Shown: one piece after another, positions 46,601 through 56,753 of the stretch | Layout of the letters: the number at the start of each line of letters is the position of its first letter | Position numbering within the stretch: position 1 is the stretch's first letter | Origin: Branchiostoma floridae | Taxonomy: Eukaryota > Chordata > Leptocardii > Amphioxiformes > Branchiostomatidae | Assembly (NCBI RefSeq): GCF_000003815.2 | Contig: NC_049985.1 | Coordinates: forward strand, 64,001 to 128,000 | Direction: 5' to 3' | DNA: 64,000 nucleotides | Program-made: the position numbers and the translations under genes | Notes under the pieces: generated by a model | The model's database searches: none | What the model was told of the DNA's origin: nothing | Seen by the model: the letters and a program-made list of their open reading frames with translations, nothing else

Positions 46601-49600
46601 GCCACCTTAAGGTGTAACACACCTGTTTTGAACGTTTAGCACAAGCCGATAAGAACCAACTTACAACCAAGTTTGATCCACTTTCTTTTGGAAAAGACCA
46701 TACTTTTTGTTATGAGTGCGGTAGGTTCTTTAACGTGCTCGATGTGTTGGTCCCCTCGAACATTTTTTTTTAGCTTTAGTATTGGCAACATAACTTCATA
46801 TTATGGACATGCTATGACCAAAGTTTGGGAGGTAGAGAGCTATTGTTTCTATACGTTAATCAATTCTTGGTGACTGTTTTAACAAGTGTACCTGTAATGA
46901 CGTTTGAATGTTTTGCCATATTTGTCATGGTTTGTACAGGGCCTACGAGACTGACTGTGTTTCCGGTCTGTGTAACAAATGTGACAATCAATTGTCCCCT
47001 ACTCACCCAACCCAGCACCCCCCACCCCCACCGACGCACCTGCCCAAAGGCCTCTTCAGCTTTGCTTCTCTCTTAATTTTGGGTGACTGTTTTCAAGCAT
47101 GTGTATCAATAAAGAGATTTTGACTTTTTACCCTGCGTAGTTGGGACATCCGGCCACCTCTTATTCATGATATATACAAGATTGTATCATTCTTAGTTCC
47201 TGATCTGCGAGACAAGTCAATGTCCAATACCCCCCCCCCCCCTCCCCCTCCCCGCCTCCCCCTCCCCGCCTACACCAACAACTCATTCACCTTTTAACAG
47301 CATTCCAAACTACCTGATCAGAACAAGCCCGACAAAAGAGTATCAGACTAGTTAGTGTATCCGCGGGGCGGAGATGAAAGGAACGGAAAGGCGAACATGA
47401 ATGTCCTCGTCTCAAGTGTCGACATCCAATCTGGACCAGAACAAGTAGGGCTAACACTGGTGGGTCTGACTAAAGCTTCTATAGGGCCTTCCTATGGGGT
47501 TATGGATAGTTAAATCCCCCAAAAGGGCGAAGTTTTGGCCAAGGGGGCTTGGAACGCAGTAAGGGCGACATTTGGTTCAAACTTTCGTCTAAGGCATGTT
47601 AACTCCTCTGGGATGTTATTCTGTTTGGCCAGTTTGTACAGACTGTTTCCAGTAAGCAAAAATGTAGTATGGTATATAGTCTACGTGACGGCAAAGATTA
47701 TGGGGTGTCGTATGACCGTGTGGGACTATTTATAGCGGGAGAAATCACGCTCTGTTTAATCAGATATTGTTGTCTCTGCTGAAAGGTCCTGAAGGGTTTC
47801 ACGTGAGCTGCCTCGCCCGGAGAATGCAATCCGTCGGCGGTGTTTTCTTACCTGGGCACAGTCACCTGTTTTCTTACCGGTGTACCTTTGGCACGCTTTC
47901 ACCTGTTAGGTATCGTTAGTCTTGTGTCAATAGCGTTTTTAGGCCTTGAACTTGTAAAAGACTATACCCTATACGAGCAGTTTTAACCCTATTCAGACCG
48001 GGGGGGGGGCTTTTGAGGCCCGCGCTAACTTTGATGTCCTATAACGCCAGAACGGCTTACGCTAGACCCACCAAATTTGGTGAGTTTTCCTAAAATATTG
48101 TTGGTAACAACTTCACGAAGTTTGACAAATTTTCCATTTTTCCGTGTTGCCATGGCAACCGTTTGTTGACAGGCTGTTTTGCCAAAAATCACTATTTTTG
48201 GTTCTAACAATGTATTTTTCACATTTATTTGCTATATTACTGCTATTTTGTTACATAAATAAAATCTTATATTATCTAGCATATCTTTCATAATTATATA
48301 TGCATAAATTATGCTAATTTGATGACGTCATCAGCCCAAAATCCAAGATGGCGGACCGTATGGTCAGATCAAGAATAACGAGCTAATTATCCCTTAAAAT
48401 TTATAACTACCTGGTATTTTTTCATCAAAAACCATCTAAATGAATGAATTGAGTCTATTTCCATTGCCCTTTGTGATTGTTTGTTGCAAAAAAAGTATTT
48501 TTGAAAATTCAAGGTAGTGGATATAATATGGCGGAGCCCAACTGGTATCTTAGATGTGCATGACGTCATTTTATGACGTCATTTTGACGTCATTGATGTT
48601 GCTATTGGCAACGCAAGTCGTAATAAACATTATTATTCTGTTATCTGCACTTGTTATTACATTTTTGTAGAATAACTTGAAGTTTTCTGAGAATACCCTT
48701 TTTTCATGGGTCCGGCCAATATAATCAAATTGATGACGTCATAATTACGTCATCTTACGTCAACGTAACGTCAAACGTCAAACACTTGTCAGATATTATG
48801 TCGATATGATGTCCTAAAATTTTGGTGGCCTTACGGCACGTCGTTTTAGAGTTATAGGGCTTCAAAGTGGAGGGCCTCAAAAGCCCCCCCCCCGGTCCAG
48901 GGATGACCAAAAAAGCCCGGTCTGAATAGGGTTAAGCAATAAGCGGACCGAAGAATAGAAGACAGTGGTCAAATACAGTACATGGTTTGTCATAAAAAGA
49001 TGTCAAACCCGACCTGTTTAGAAATAGCCAACACTAGTATTCGAGGCGTTTCCTTTTACAATAATATTTATCGCTATCCATTGTCACATGTATGTTCCCT
49101 ATGTTTCTATCATCTACTTGCAAATAAACTTTCATAAAACCACACATGTGACCATTGGTACTCCTTTCCCCTTTAAACAAGACATGTTAGGACGTCGTTT
49201 TGTATGGTGCACTTAAAGTTGAATGTATGCTTTAATGGACTCTTGCGCCACTATTTATTTTGCGTTGTTCCGTGTCATTATTCTCTCGTTCGGTCTGTGG
49301 GTTTTGTTTTCCCCTGTGTTCCCTTTTAGAGACGAGGTTGATACAAACCCTTGGCTGAGTGTGTCACCAGTGTGGGTTGTATTCAATACGTGTTGGCGCA
49401 GAAGAAAGAGCTTCTGTCAAAGTCTGGCTATAAATTAGGTCGTGGGAAACAAAGCTAATAGTGCAAGGGAAGAAAAGGGGTGAACTTAACCCGTAGTGGG
49501 ACAGACCCTACAACCAAACGGCCCATATCTGAGCCCGCAAACGTAGCATGCTCAAAAAAAAAGATACAGCTAGCTGCAGTACCAACCCAAAACCAATTCT

Positions 49601-52600
49601 TTCTTCATGATGCTAAAAGCTCCATACGAACCAAAGATACCATGAAAACATATCGATACCTCCGTGTTGTTTTTTTTCTTTACAAAAACACGGCGACTAA
49701 ACCAAAAACATGTTTTGTACCTGCTAGACTGACAGATGTTATAACCAAACGGCCAACATCTGAGACCGCAAACGTAGCATTCACAGTCACAGAATAAAAG
49801 ATACAACTAGCTGCAGTACCAAAGAAAGCCACTAGTGCGTCCAAAATTAATTCTTTCTAACCCTAAAAGCTTCCTACGAACCAAAGAAAACATGAAAACA
49901 TATCGATACCTCCTTGAATTATGTTGTTTTTCTAAACACAACCACACAGCGATGGAACAGATCTTTTAACCAAAATCTTATCCTGCATATTATACGTAGC
50001 ATGTACAGAATGAGACATACATGTAAGATAATACTAGCTGCAGTACCAAAGGAAATCACTACGGTGTCCAAAATCATTTCTAGAAGCCTCCTACGAATAA
50101 TGAAACATATCGATACCTCCTTGAATTATGTTGTTTTTCTAAACACAGACACAAAGGCAGAACCGAAAACATGTTTTTACCTGTTAGCCTGACAGACGTA
50201 ATAACAAACTCGTGGCGTGACCGGTGTTTGTGGTACAGGTCGGGCAGGTGGACAGCTCGCTAGCGTTACTAATGGACAGGTTTACATTTTTAGCGCGACG
50301 TTGTTATTAATAAGCAGGTTTACGTCTGTTAAAAGCACGTCTATGTTATTAATGGGTAGGTTTATGCGTTGTTATCTCAGATATGCAACCCAAACGTATG
50401 CTACGGTACAAGGGGTCGGGGGTTCTTGCGAACACTGAAAATGCTCTACGCCTATTGCAGTTATTTGGGCACGTTTTAGCAATACCCCATTCGAAGATCA
50501 AAGGTACAGATAACAGAAACTGTATGACTTAGGTTCAATAAAATGATTTGTTGCCTGCAGCTACTCATTTTCTAATCATGGGAAACCAATAAAGGTTTGC
50601 ATCCATGTGTAGATCCCCCACCCCCCATTCTTACATCTCACTCACTCAACTTTTATTACATAATAACACAGGTACCTCTAAATGATGGCGCTAGTTTAGC
50701 CTCCATCAGTCCTTCCTACGTGGGTACGTATTGGGGGATCAAAAAATGGGAAATTGGCCAAGGGGTCATTCGACGCTAAGGTTCATGTCCCCCCTCCGGA
50801 GCGGCCTACCAACTCCTCTGGTAGCAAAACTGACCCCTGGCAAATTATTCTCCCTAAAACATCCAGCGTATTGTCAGTCTGGTAGAGACTAAGCGCTATT
50901 TGTCCTGTGAAGTGGTAATTTCCCGTTTGTGAAAAGTTAGCGGATCATGATTAGGATTTAGGGTCCCGACATAATCCACTCTAATCCCCTGGTATGTCCC
51001 ACAGCACAAAACACGCCTCTGTCCTGTAAGAAGTTGAGAACTTAATCTGCGTCTGTATACGTTAGAGTGGCTATAGGGTACAATCAATAAGCATGATTGC
51101 TAATCCCTGTGCATTCTTGCCTGCATTTCCATGGGGATTTACTGTAGGGATTGGTCGTCGGTCATCGAGAAGGCATAAGCCTGTAAAGTCCTACTGTCCA
51201 AGCAGAGGTTGGTGGGGAAGATTGTAACCTTTTTCGTTTATGCCGTCTTTTCGATCAGCCTCCCCACCAAGATGACGACTTTCAAGGAAAAGGGTGCTTT
51301 TTTCCCCAACAACCTCTACTTATATATAGAATAGTAATGCCCCCCTTAATTTGGCCACTAAGCACACTGGGTCACCGCTACTCTTTTCGGTAACACAGCA
51401 TTCTAAGTTGATTTACAATCTGAGATATCGCTCAGCCGATTTTATTAAGAACGGGAAAAATTAACTTTGGTCTACAAACTACTTTCTATCTCTTTTTGGC
51501 ACTCAGCACTTGACCAGGGTACTACTAGTCCCCTGCTGTAGTAGACTGTGGGGCCCAAGGGCTATGGAAACGGAGATGGGCACCGTCCCTATACATACCA
51601 AAGGTGGGGGAGGATTTTGATTTCTTTATCTAGCTTTGACTGATATGGTGGGACGTATTATCTGCCTGACTACCTGTAGAACAGTAGCACCAGGTAAGCC
51701 GGTCGTTAATAGTTTCCTTAGTCTGATAACTCCCAGCGCGACTGTATATCTGTCACCCCGTGTTTGGTCTCACCTGGATTCACCTGTGCTAGACAGGTAA
51801 ACCTCTGTCTTCAACTGGTTTTAATTAAACGGGAAACAAAGTTTGTTGTTACCGTTTGTACTTCCATGTCTTTCTGTTCCCGTGTTCCGTGACTTGTGAA
51901 CATATTTCCGTCTTGTAGAAACACCTGGCCGCCGTCTTAAGGTAGACTTTAAGGCGTAGTCATGAACCACCAACAAACAGACCACATGTACTGTACACAC
52001 GACGGGCATGCAGAAAACGCCAGGGGAAAAGACCCAGCATTTTTGGGTACAGACAATATTGCCACAGCGTGCTATTCATAATGTATACATGTAAATAAAA
52101 ATGTTCATCCCTATACGCTTAGTACTATATGGGATTATAGTACCTGAAAGGATAGTTTCACTTCCTGGTTTTTGTGTTATGAAGCCCTAGGTGCACTTCC
52201 TAATTGAAAAAAAAATAACTTGCTAGAACACGTTTGGTTGGAAACGTTAGAGATTTATGAAATACCAATGTCATCTCACTTTTGAAGCACGTGTCATATG
52301 TTAAGGTGTGAGAAATCTAGAATGGCATCATATCCACACCTATACAACACCTGTCTATTGTCTTAAAGACACCAGGTATTTGCCGATGAAGGACGTCTTT
52401 TAATGACGAATATTGGGTTATTGGGTTAGTGAATCCCAAAACAAGGAAGTATCTAAGGTAAAGAATATGTCTGAGTTTTACCGTGATCTTATGAATAGAG
52501 ATAAAGTCTCTTCTTTAGCACACATGTGTAAAGGTGTAGAGGATAGAACAGTCTACAATGACATCCTAGCCTTAACTTAGCACACATGTCCCTACCTCAC

Positions 52601-54152
52601 CTTAAGCGCCCCACTCCCTCCTGTCACTCTCTACCTTTAGCACATCTGGACCAGCTATAGAACACCTGTCTCACCTATAGAACACGTATCTCACCTACAG
52701 AACACCTGCCTCATCTTTCGCACACCTGTCTCATTTACAGAACACCTGCCTCAACTTTCGCACACCTGTATCAACCACAGAACACCTGTATCGCCTAAAG
52801 AACATCTGCCTCACCTATAGCACACCTGTCTCACCTATATAACACCTGTCTCACCTTACGTACACCTGTATCAACCATAGAACACCTGCCTTATCTTTCG
52901 CACACCAGTCTCACCTACAGAACACCTGTCTCACCTTAAGCAGACCAGTATCAACTGTAGAACCCCTATAGAACACCTGTCTCACCTTTAGCACACCTGT
53001 CTCACCTTTAGCACACCTGCCTCACCTTTCGCACACCTGTCCCTGCCGCCCGCCAGCCTGAGCCCGTCCCTGGTACCGGACAGCACGCCCCGTACGTGCC
53101 GGATCCGGGCCACCAGCTGCCCGCTCTCCCGCGCGCACTCCTCCAGCACCTGGAAATTGTACAGGTTAGTGGGAATTGTGATGATTATTACTAGATTAAT
53201 ATACTTAGGCAGGTTATTCCATTAGACTCTTAAGCAACAGTCTCTTTTGTACAAGGCAATTTATAATTATTCGGGCTACCATATTGTACTTGACATTATA
53301 ATGTGTTTAGATAAACCAGTTTTCTTTCTCTCTCTCTCTCTGTCTCTCTCTCTCTCTCCCCCTCTCTCTCTCTGTGTGTCTCCTCTCTCTCTCTCTCCCT
53401 TCCTCCCTCTCCCTCTCTCTTTCTCTCTCTCTCTGTCTGTCACTCTTTTCCCTCTCTCTCTTTTTCCCTCTCTCTGTCTCTCTCTGTCTCTCTCTTTCTC
53501 TCTCTCTCCCTCTCTCTCTCTTTCCCTCTCCCCCTCTCTCTCTTTCTCTCTCTATCTCATTCTCTCTCTCATTCTCCCTCCCTCTCTATTTCTCTCTCTC
53601 TCTTTCTCTCTCTCTACCTCTCTCTCTCTTTCTCTCTCTCTCTCCCTCTGCCTCTCCTCTCTCTCTCTCTCTCTTCCTCTCTCTCCCTCTCTCTCCCTTT
53701 CTCTCTCCCTTTCTCTCTCCCTCAATCTCCCCTCTCTGTCTCCCTGTCTCTCTCTCTCCCCCCTCTCTCTCTCTCCTCTCTCTCTCTTTCTCTCTCTCTC
53801 CTCTCTTTCTCTCTCTGTCTCTCTCTCTCCCCCTCTCTCTTCCTCTCTCTCTTTCTCTCTTTCTCTCTCTCCCCCTCCCTCTCTCTCTCTACCCCCCTCT
53901 CTCTCCCTCTCCCGCTCCCTCTCTCTCTCCCCTTCTTTCTCTCTCTCTCTCTCTCTCTCCCCTCTCTCTCTTTCTCTCTCTCACCTCGGTCAGCTCCTGC
54001 AGAAGCCCCGCCACCTTCCCTCGGGACAACCCGGCCCTCCCCGCCGCCTGGATCCGCGCGTTCTCCCGCTCCAGCTGCCGCGCTAGGGCCTCCACCTGCG
54101 CCACGACCTGCCGAGGCTGGAGGGCTGGTTCCTCGCCTACTGTTGCCGACAT
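34650..54152 (-). CDS. ZU5/death-domain protein, DTHD1-like
   Basis: Exons on the minus strand: 54152-53985, 53149-53026, 43547-42845, 41495-41171, (gap)40711-40581, 39051-38842, 38381-38147, 37760-37620, 37091-36894, 36553-36496, 35885-35746, 34808-34650. All phases match; at least 863 aa, with the start of exon 5 possibly in the gap. Residues 1-97: charged helices (LQPRQVVAQVEALARQLERE), probably coiled coil. Exon 3 (234 aa) is acidic, Lys/Glu-rich and disordered. Exons 4-5 resemble a ZU5 domain (HVVQLSPAGLKLPVPAVVSL, KPVDITVPCP). Exons 6-9 are globular, perhaps UPA-like. Exons 11-12 form a death domain (VNDWLQWLASELDEDWDLLG, AFDMLYSWRKSLP, LCRALSRVGRRDLAEEL). ZU5 plus death without ankyrin repeats, LRRs or a membrane span best fits DTHD1; PIDD1 or UNC5 are less likely. 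Death domains mediate homotypic signalling contacts. An in-frame ATG at 54191 is an alternative start. Confidence 0.85.
34893..34935 (-). repeat. Duplicate of the start of the last death-domain exon
   Basis: It repeats the acceptor and first 13 or so codons of the final exon (34808 downwards): CGCAG before GCCTTCGACATGCTGTAC. The copied unit, about 115 bp, includes intron sequence (TTTGTTTATTTG and GCAACAATAAAAA present in both units). One extra 3' splice site is created. Confidence 0.75.
35160..35745 (-). repeat. ~18-20-bp minisatellite starting at the death-domain exon donor
   Basis: The unit reads GTATAATACCGACCTATTTT on the minus strand and matches the first bases of the intron itself (GTATGATATGGACCTATTTT after CAGCAGCAG). 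Two positions inside the array, about 35430-35465 and 35528-35560, still carry degenerate copies of the exon end (CATACAGCAGCAAGTATTAT). The array is about 580 bp, becoming less regular away from the exon. Confidence 0.82.
35935..36242 (-). repeat. Three partial copies of the first death-domain exon 5' end
   Basis: Copies at 35935-36000, 36026-36070 and 36205-36242 repeat the acceptor (CCAGGCCC) and about 16 codons for the NDWLQWL region of exon 35746-35885, with increasing divergence. The first also repeats intron sequence (GAGATCGGAGAGA and AAAAAGCAAATCTC). Confidence 0.78.
37092..37205. repeat. Hexanucleotide (GTAAGC/GTAAAG)n at an exon acceptor
   Basis: About 110 bp of six-base units directly abut the acceptor of exon 36894-37091. 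On the coding strand the units (CTTTAC, GCTTAC) form the pyrimidine tract leading into CTTCAG. Beyond it, 37240-37460 holds the dispersed repeat shared with 13453-13610. Confidence 0.7.
38382..38841. other. Intron, no repeat recognised
   Basis: The intron between the exons at 38842-39051 and 38147-38381 is one of the few in this gene with no tandem copy of its bordering exons. I see nothing else in it. Confidence 0.4.
39240..40090 (-). repeat. Seven-copy ~135-bp array carrying an exon acceptor
   Basis: The acceptor context of exon 38842-39051 (CTTCCGGGACCTGGTGGGGA on the plus strand at 39042) recurs at about 39259, 39405, 39538, 39672, 39808, 39937 and 40070, 129-146 bp apart. The 39340-39420 copy also repeats about 25 codons of the exon (SRKLGGSSPRPG region) with several amino-acid changes and a stop. 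Other copies keep only the splice-site neighbourhood and intron sequence (GACCGTAACGCATCAGGGTA). Confidence 0.85.
40392..40505 (-). repeat. Duplicate of the ZU5-region exon next to the gap
   Basis: It repeats exon 40581-40711 from about LRL-HKPVDITVPCPLNPAGNW to the donor GGCGG|GTAGGTAC. All the base substitutions I could align are synonymous and one Leu codon is missing. Between the copies, TACCTACCCGCCCAG repeats several times, so the donor sequence has also multiplied. Confidence 0.75.
40712..40811. other. Assembly gap (100 N)
   Basis: Exactly one hundred N, the usual placeholder for a gap of unknown size. It abuts the ZU5-region exon, whose acceptor and possibly first codons are inside it. 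Confidence 0.99.
43548..47986. other. Large intron of the ZU5/death gene, left part, with tandem duplications
   Basis: No exon fits here by phase or splice sites. A ~165-bp tandem pair lies at 44818-44970 and 44983-45115 (GATCACGTACCTT, AAAAATGCG, TGACCACTCGACG). A ~350-bp tandem pair lies at about 45757-46070 and 46107-46430 (AATTCTTGCGTAAAGAGGG, CCCTTCAAACGGTGCATCAT). C-rich sequence lies at 47230-47270. The ORFs across these pairs are not preserved between copies. Confidence 0.55.
47987..48931. mobile_element. piggyBac-type non-autonomous element, 945 bp
   Basis: The ends CCCTATTCAGACCGGGG and the inverse CCCGGTCTGAATAGGG are each bounded by TTAA (47983-47986 and 48932-48935), the piggyBac target. 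Subterminal G-runs and the inverted GGCTTTTGAGGC/GCCTCAAAAGCC pair extend the inverted ends. No transposase is encoded. The interior contains five copies of the palindrome TGACGTCA (near 48322, 48561, 48574, 48585, 48733). Confidence 0.88.
49495..50200. repeat. Three diverged ~230-bp tandem units
   Basis: CATATCGATACCTCC recurs near 49646, 49898 and 50107, with AGCTGCAGTACCAA and CCTACGAA at matching positions. The unit is 210-250 bp and indel-rich. It is intronic to the ZU5/death gene and has no conserved ORF. Confidence 0.7.
51192..51325. mobile_element. Short TIR element, CTCCAAGCAG family
   Basis: TCCAAGCAGAGGTTGGTGGG at the left and the inverse CCCCAACAACCTCTACT at the right enclose about 130 bp. 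It is related to the elements at 57131-57476 and 57881-58078. The right end of a CTCTACCAG-type element lies just before it at 50878-50894. Confidence 0.5.
51326..52629. other. Large intron of the ZU5/death gene, right part
   Basis: I see no exon, no clear element and no tandem array in this stretch before the donor minisatellite begins. Confidence 0.35.
52630..53036 (-). repeat. ~20-bp minisatellite of 5' splice sites at exon 2
   Basis: About nineteen units of roughly AAAGGTGAGACAGGTGTGCT (minus strand) abut the end of exon 53026-53149. The exon's own end, ACAGGTGTGCGAAAG|GTGAGG, is the first unit. Many units keep GGTGAG after AAAG or TATAG, so each resembles a usable donor. The phase of the next exon requires the first donor, GCGAAAG|GTGAGG; the ACAG|GTGTGC alternative would be out of frame. 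Confidence 0.85.
53320..53984. repeat. 665-bp (CT)n polypurine-polypyrimidine tract at the exon 1 donor
   Basis: Almost pure CT on the plus strand, GA on the coding strand, interrupted by short C or T runs and occasional G. It starts right at the exon 1 donor (GAG|GTGAGAGAGAG), so the donor merges into the repeat. The long ORFs here are Ser/Leu/Pro low-complexity translations and not genes. Confidence 0.95.
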
Positions 54153-54154
54153 GA

Positions 54155-54620
54155 CTCCAAACTTTCCTCGGGGGTAGCTCTGAACTCTCAAAACTTTTCA
54201 CAACAAATGACAAGACAATCAGTAACGTCTGTTGTGCTTGACAGCAAACGAAGTCTTCAGCAAACTAGACGAAGTAACTGCAGTAGGTGTCCCCTCGCCC
54301 ACACAGTGAGTACTATGACTGTAGGGCCGACCTGGTCTCGGCAACTGTGTCCGACACGGCTCCAAACTTTCACGGGGCAGCTCTGAACTCCAAAACTTCT
54401 CTTTTACGGTCCACAACAAACAGAAAGACCTAAGGCAATGTCTGTAGGGTTTCACAGCAAGCGACGACTTCAGGAAACTGAGTGACTGTACTGTAGTAAG
54501 TGCCAACTTCCCTCTCACACCGGGTACTACGGCTGTAGGACCGGTATGTGCTCGCTCTATGCAGACGACAACATGCCGATAAACTTTCCCGCGGCGACTC
54601 TAGATCTACCACTCCCAAAA
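54155..54620. repeat. Tandemly duplicated 5' flank of the ZU5/death gene
   Basis: CTCCAAACTTTC with GGGGNAGCTCTGAACTC occurs at 54155 and 54360, 205 bp apart, followed in both by CAACAAA, CACAGCAA or GACAGCAA and TACTATGACTGTAGG or TACTACGGCTGTAGG. A third, more diverged unit starts near 54575 (GATAAACTTTCCCGCGGCGA). The copied block covers the presumed 5' UTR and core promoter. Confidence 0.75.
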
Positions 54621-56753
54621 GTTGTCTTGCCCGAACTGGGACGAAGGACGAACGCTACATGCACTCGGAAGCGCCGGTAGCCTGTCTTCAGGCGACCAAA
54701 CGCCGGCAGAAGTGATTTTATATCCCGTGCCCTTCGCCTACAGGGTCACACGGCGCCACTGACGATACGATTGAACCGGACCGCGTCGCCCGTTGCTATG
54801 GCGACGGCGACAATCGCCTGACGACGTCACCCACGATCGTCCATAAAATCTGCCCAGATCGTGGGCTAATGTCAAGAAAAATGTCTTGAGAATCAGAGAA
54901 AAGCGCGAGGAAGTGTAGGGGCGGATTTTGCAGGTGTTTCCGCGCCAGGTGTTGGCGGAACAAAGCGTCGTCAGGTGTGACAAGGATTAGGTGTTATTGG
55001 GTCGTACTTCGTGTCACCTTCGTGTCAATCGACAAACATGGTGGACCGGTGTCGGGTGACGGCCGGTCGGTTCCGGTCAGTTGCAATACTGGAGAGGAAA
55101 GATTTTTGTTTCTTGCGAAGGAATTTAAGTTTTACTCTGTTTTTATTTTCACACACAACACTTGGGCGTTTTTGTTGTGTTCAAAACTCCCCCATTCCTC
55201 CACCCTTCTTTTGTAAGAAAAGTTGACCCTTCATTGTTTGCGGTGGCAGCGCTAATGTTTGCAGCCCAGCCGATCGGGTGGTTTGAATGACAATCATTAG
55301 GTGGTAGTTGTCGGCGCGACTCGGTAAATACCCCTGATTGCTGTGTCAATACTACCCCCCCCCCCTCCTGCCTAGCGGCACGTTTGACAGTCTCCAAGCA
55401 GACGTACGAGGTCTTAAAATGTTCAAATCCTTCCCAGGCCTTCGTGTGTGTAGGGAGATGCCGATCTCTGTTCCTACAGCCCTTGAGCCACACAACTATG
55501 CAAGCACTACGTCACACCTACTAGGGGCTTTCCATTAAGCATTCTTGTAACATTTGTAGTAGTCTTAGTTTTCAAACTCACTTTACTGGCTATAGGGAGA
55601 TTATTTGCCAGGGGATTTGACCACCACGAGGTGTCATTTCCCCGCGCATTACGCTTACCTCTCGCTGACACTCATGACCAATTATTCGTCAGATATTTGT
55701 CTTGCCAAATTCTAATCCCCATAAATCCCATAAGTCCATAGGAAGCTCAGTGGAGTCCACATTTATAGATGAAAGCTCTTAATCCTACTTGGCCCATTAT
55801 GACACAATACTCTATCTTAGGACCTAGCCAAAACACTGAATCTATTTGAAACACACGCGTGTGGATGACCTCTGAACGCTGAATTTAAACTTGAACTTGG
55901 ACTTAGATTGAACAGTATTTGATTCTAATGATCTGCTCCATGCCGTTTATATTTGCACATTTAAGTCATAGTCTTGTAGACCGAATGACAGACTATAACC
56001 AGATAACCAGAATGACAAGGAATTCATGCAAATCACAATGGAGAGCTTCTACAAAAGGAAACGTGCATTCTGCACGCAACTGGAAAGTTTCTACGAAACG
56101 CTGCCATCTGTGACGTCATGTCACGTCATTGTCTTTGTACCCCGGCGTGTCCATATATCACCCTGCTTACGTCAGAGTCTGTTGTTCCAAAGGTCGGTCG
56201 ATGCCGCGGTGCGGTGCGACTATTGTGAGGATGACAGCCGCTTGGCAGTTCATCAAACCGAGCCAATAATTAACCTACTGGATAAAACCTGTCCGTCATT
56301 GTACTGACTACTGTGGATATATTAATGTGTCGGCGCCTTTCTTTTAACATAGCCTGCCATGTTGTGGTCTGACACATATATGACATGCTAGACCCAATAT
56401 GTTGATTTATTCATACCTGTAGAAATCCATATATGTCTGTTTAGTTGTACTGTAAGTAGTTGTTATAGACCTTACGAAACTCGCTGTACTTTTGTCTTGT
56501 CAATAAAGATTTGTTATATGTAACCATTCTCCAGGTGTTCCTAAAGATTACAGGCGAATTAATGTTTAATCAGCGATAACGGTACCGATAATATCCGGGT
56601 TACCGACTGAAACCTCGACACTTCACATTTTTCTGTACCAGGCTAACTACGCCGGGTATAGGGAGCATTTTGTGCCGAGGGAGTTTGGCTACCATAGGAC
56701 CACCATTTGCCTACCGAAATCTTACCATTACTGCGGTTTCACTCGTCATATAT
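54621..56753. other. Spacer upstream of the ZU5/death gene
   Basis: No supported gene. A CpG-containing stretch at about 54650-55080 may be a bidirectional promoter; an ORF starting at ATG 55038 (MVDRC) is short and unrecognised. Diverged element pieces with CTGGCTATAGGGAG-type sequence occur at about 55585 and 56655. Confidence 0.3.

Noticed and set aside
52630-53036. CRISPR-like short regular repeats
   Set aside because: Units are contiguous without unique spacers, in a eukaryotic intron, and derive from the adjacent splice donor; the arrays at 35160 and 7161 were rejected for the same reason.
53037-53149. Earlier donor for exon 2 at ACAG|GTGTGC
   Set aside because: It leaves a phase that puts a stop early in exon 3; the donor at 53026 (AAAG|GTGAGG) restores the frame into the EHHGKDD sequence.
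53247-54213. Long ORFs on both strands across the CT tract (Ser/Leu/Pro-rich and Arg/Glu-rich)
   Set aside because: They are low-complexity translations of a (CT)n repeat; only 53985-54152 at their edge is real coding sequence (exon 1 of the ZU5/death gene).
55011-55226. Possible divergent gene starting at ATG 55038
   Set aside because: Only about 60 codons, no recognisable domain and no splice partner identified; kept only as a note in the spacer entry.
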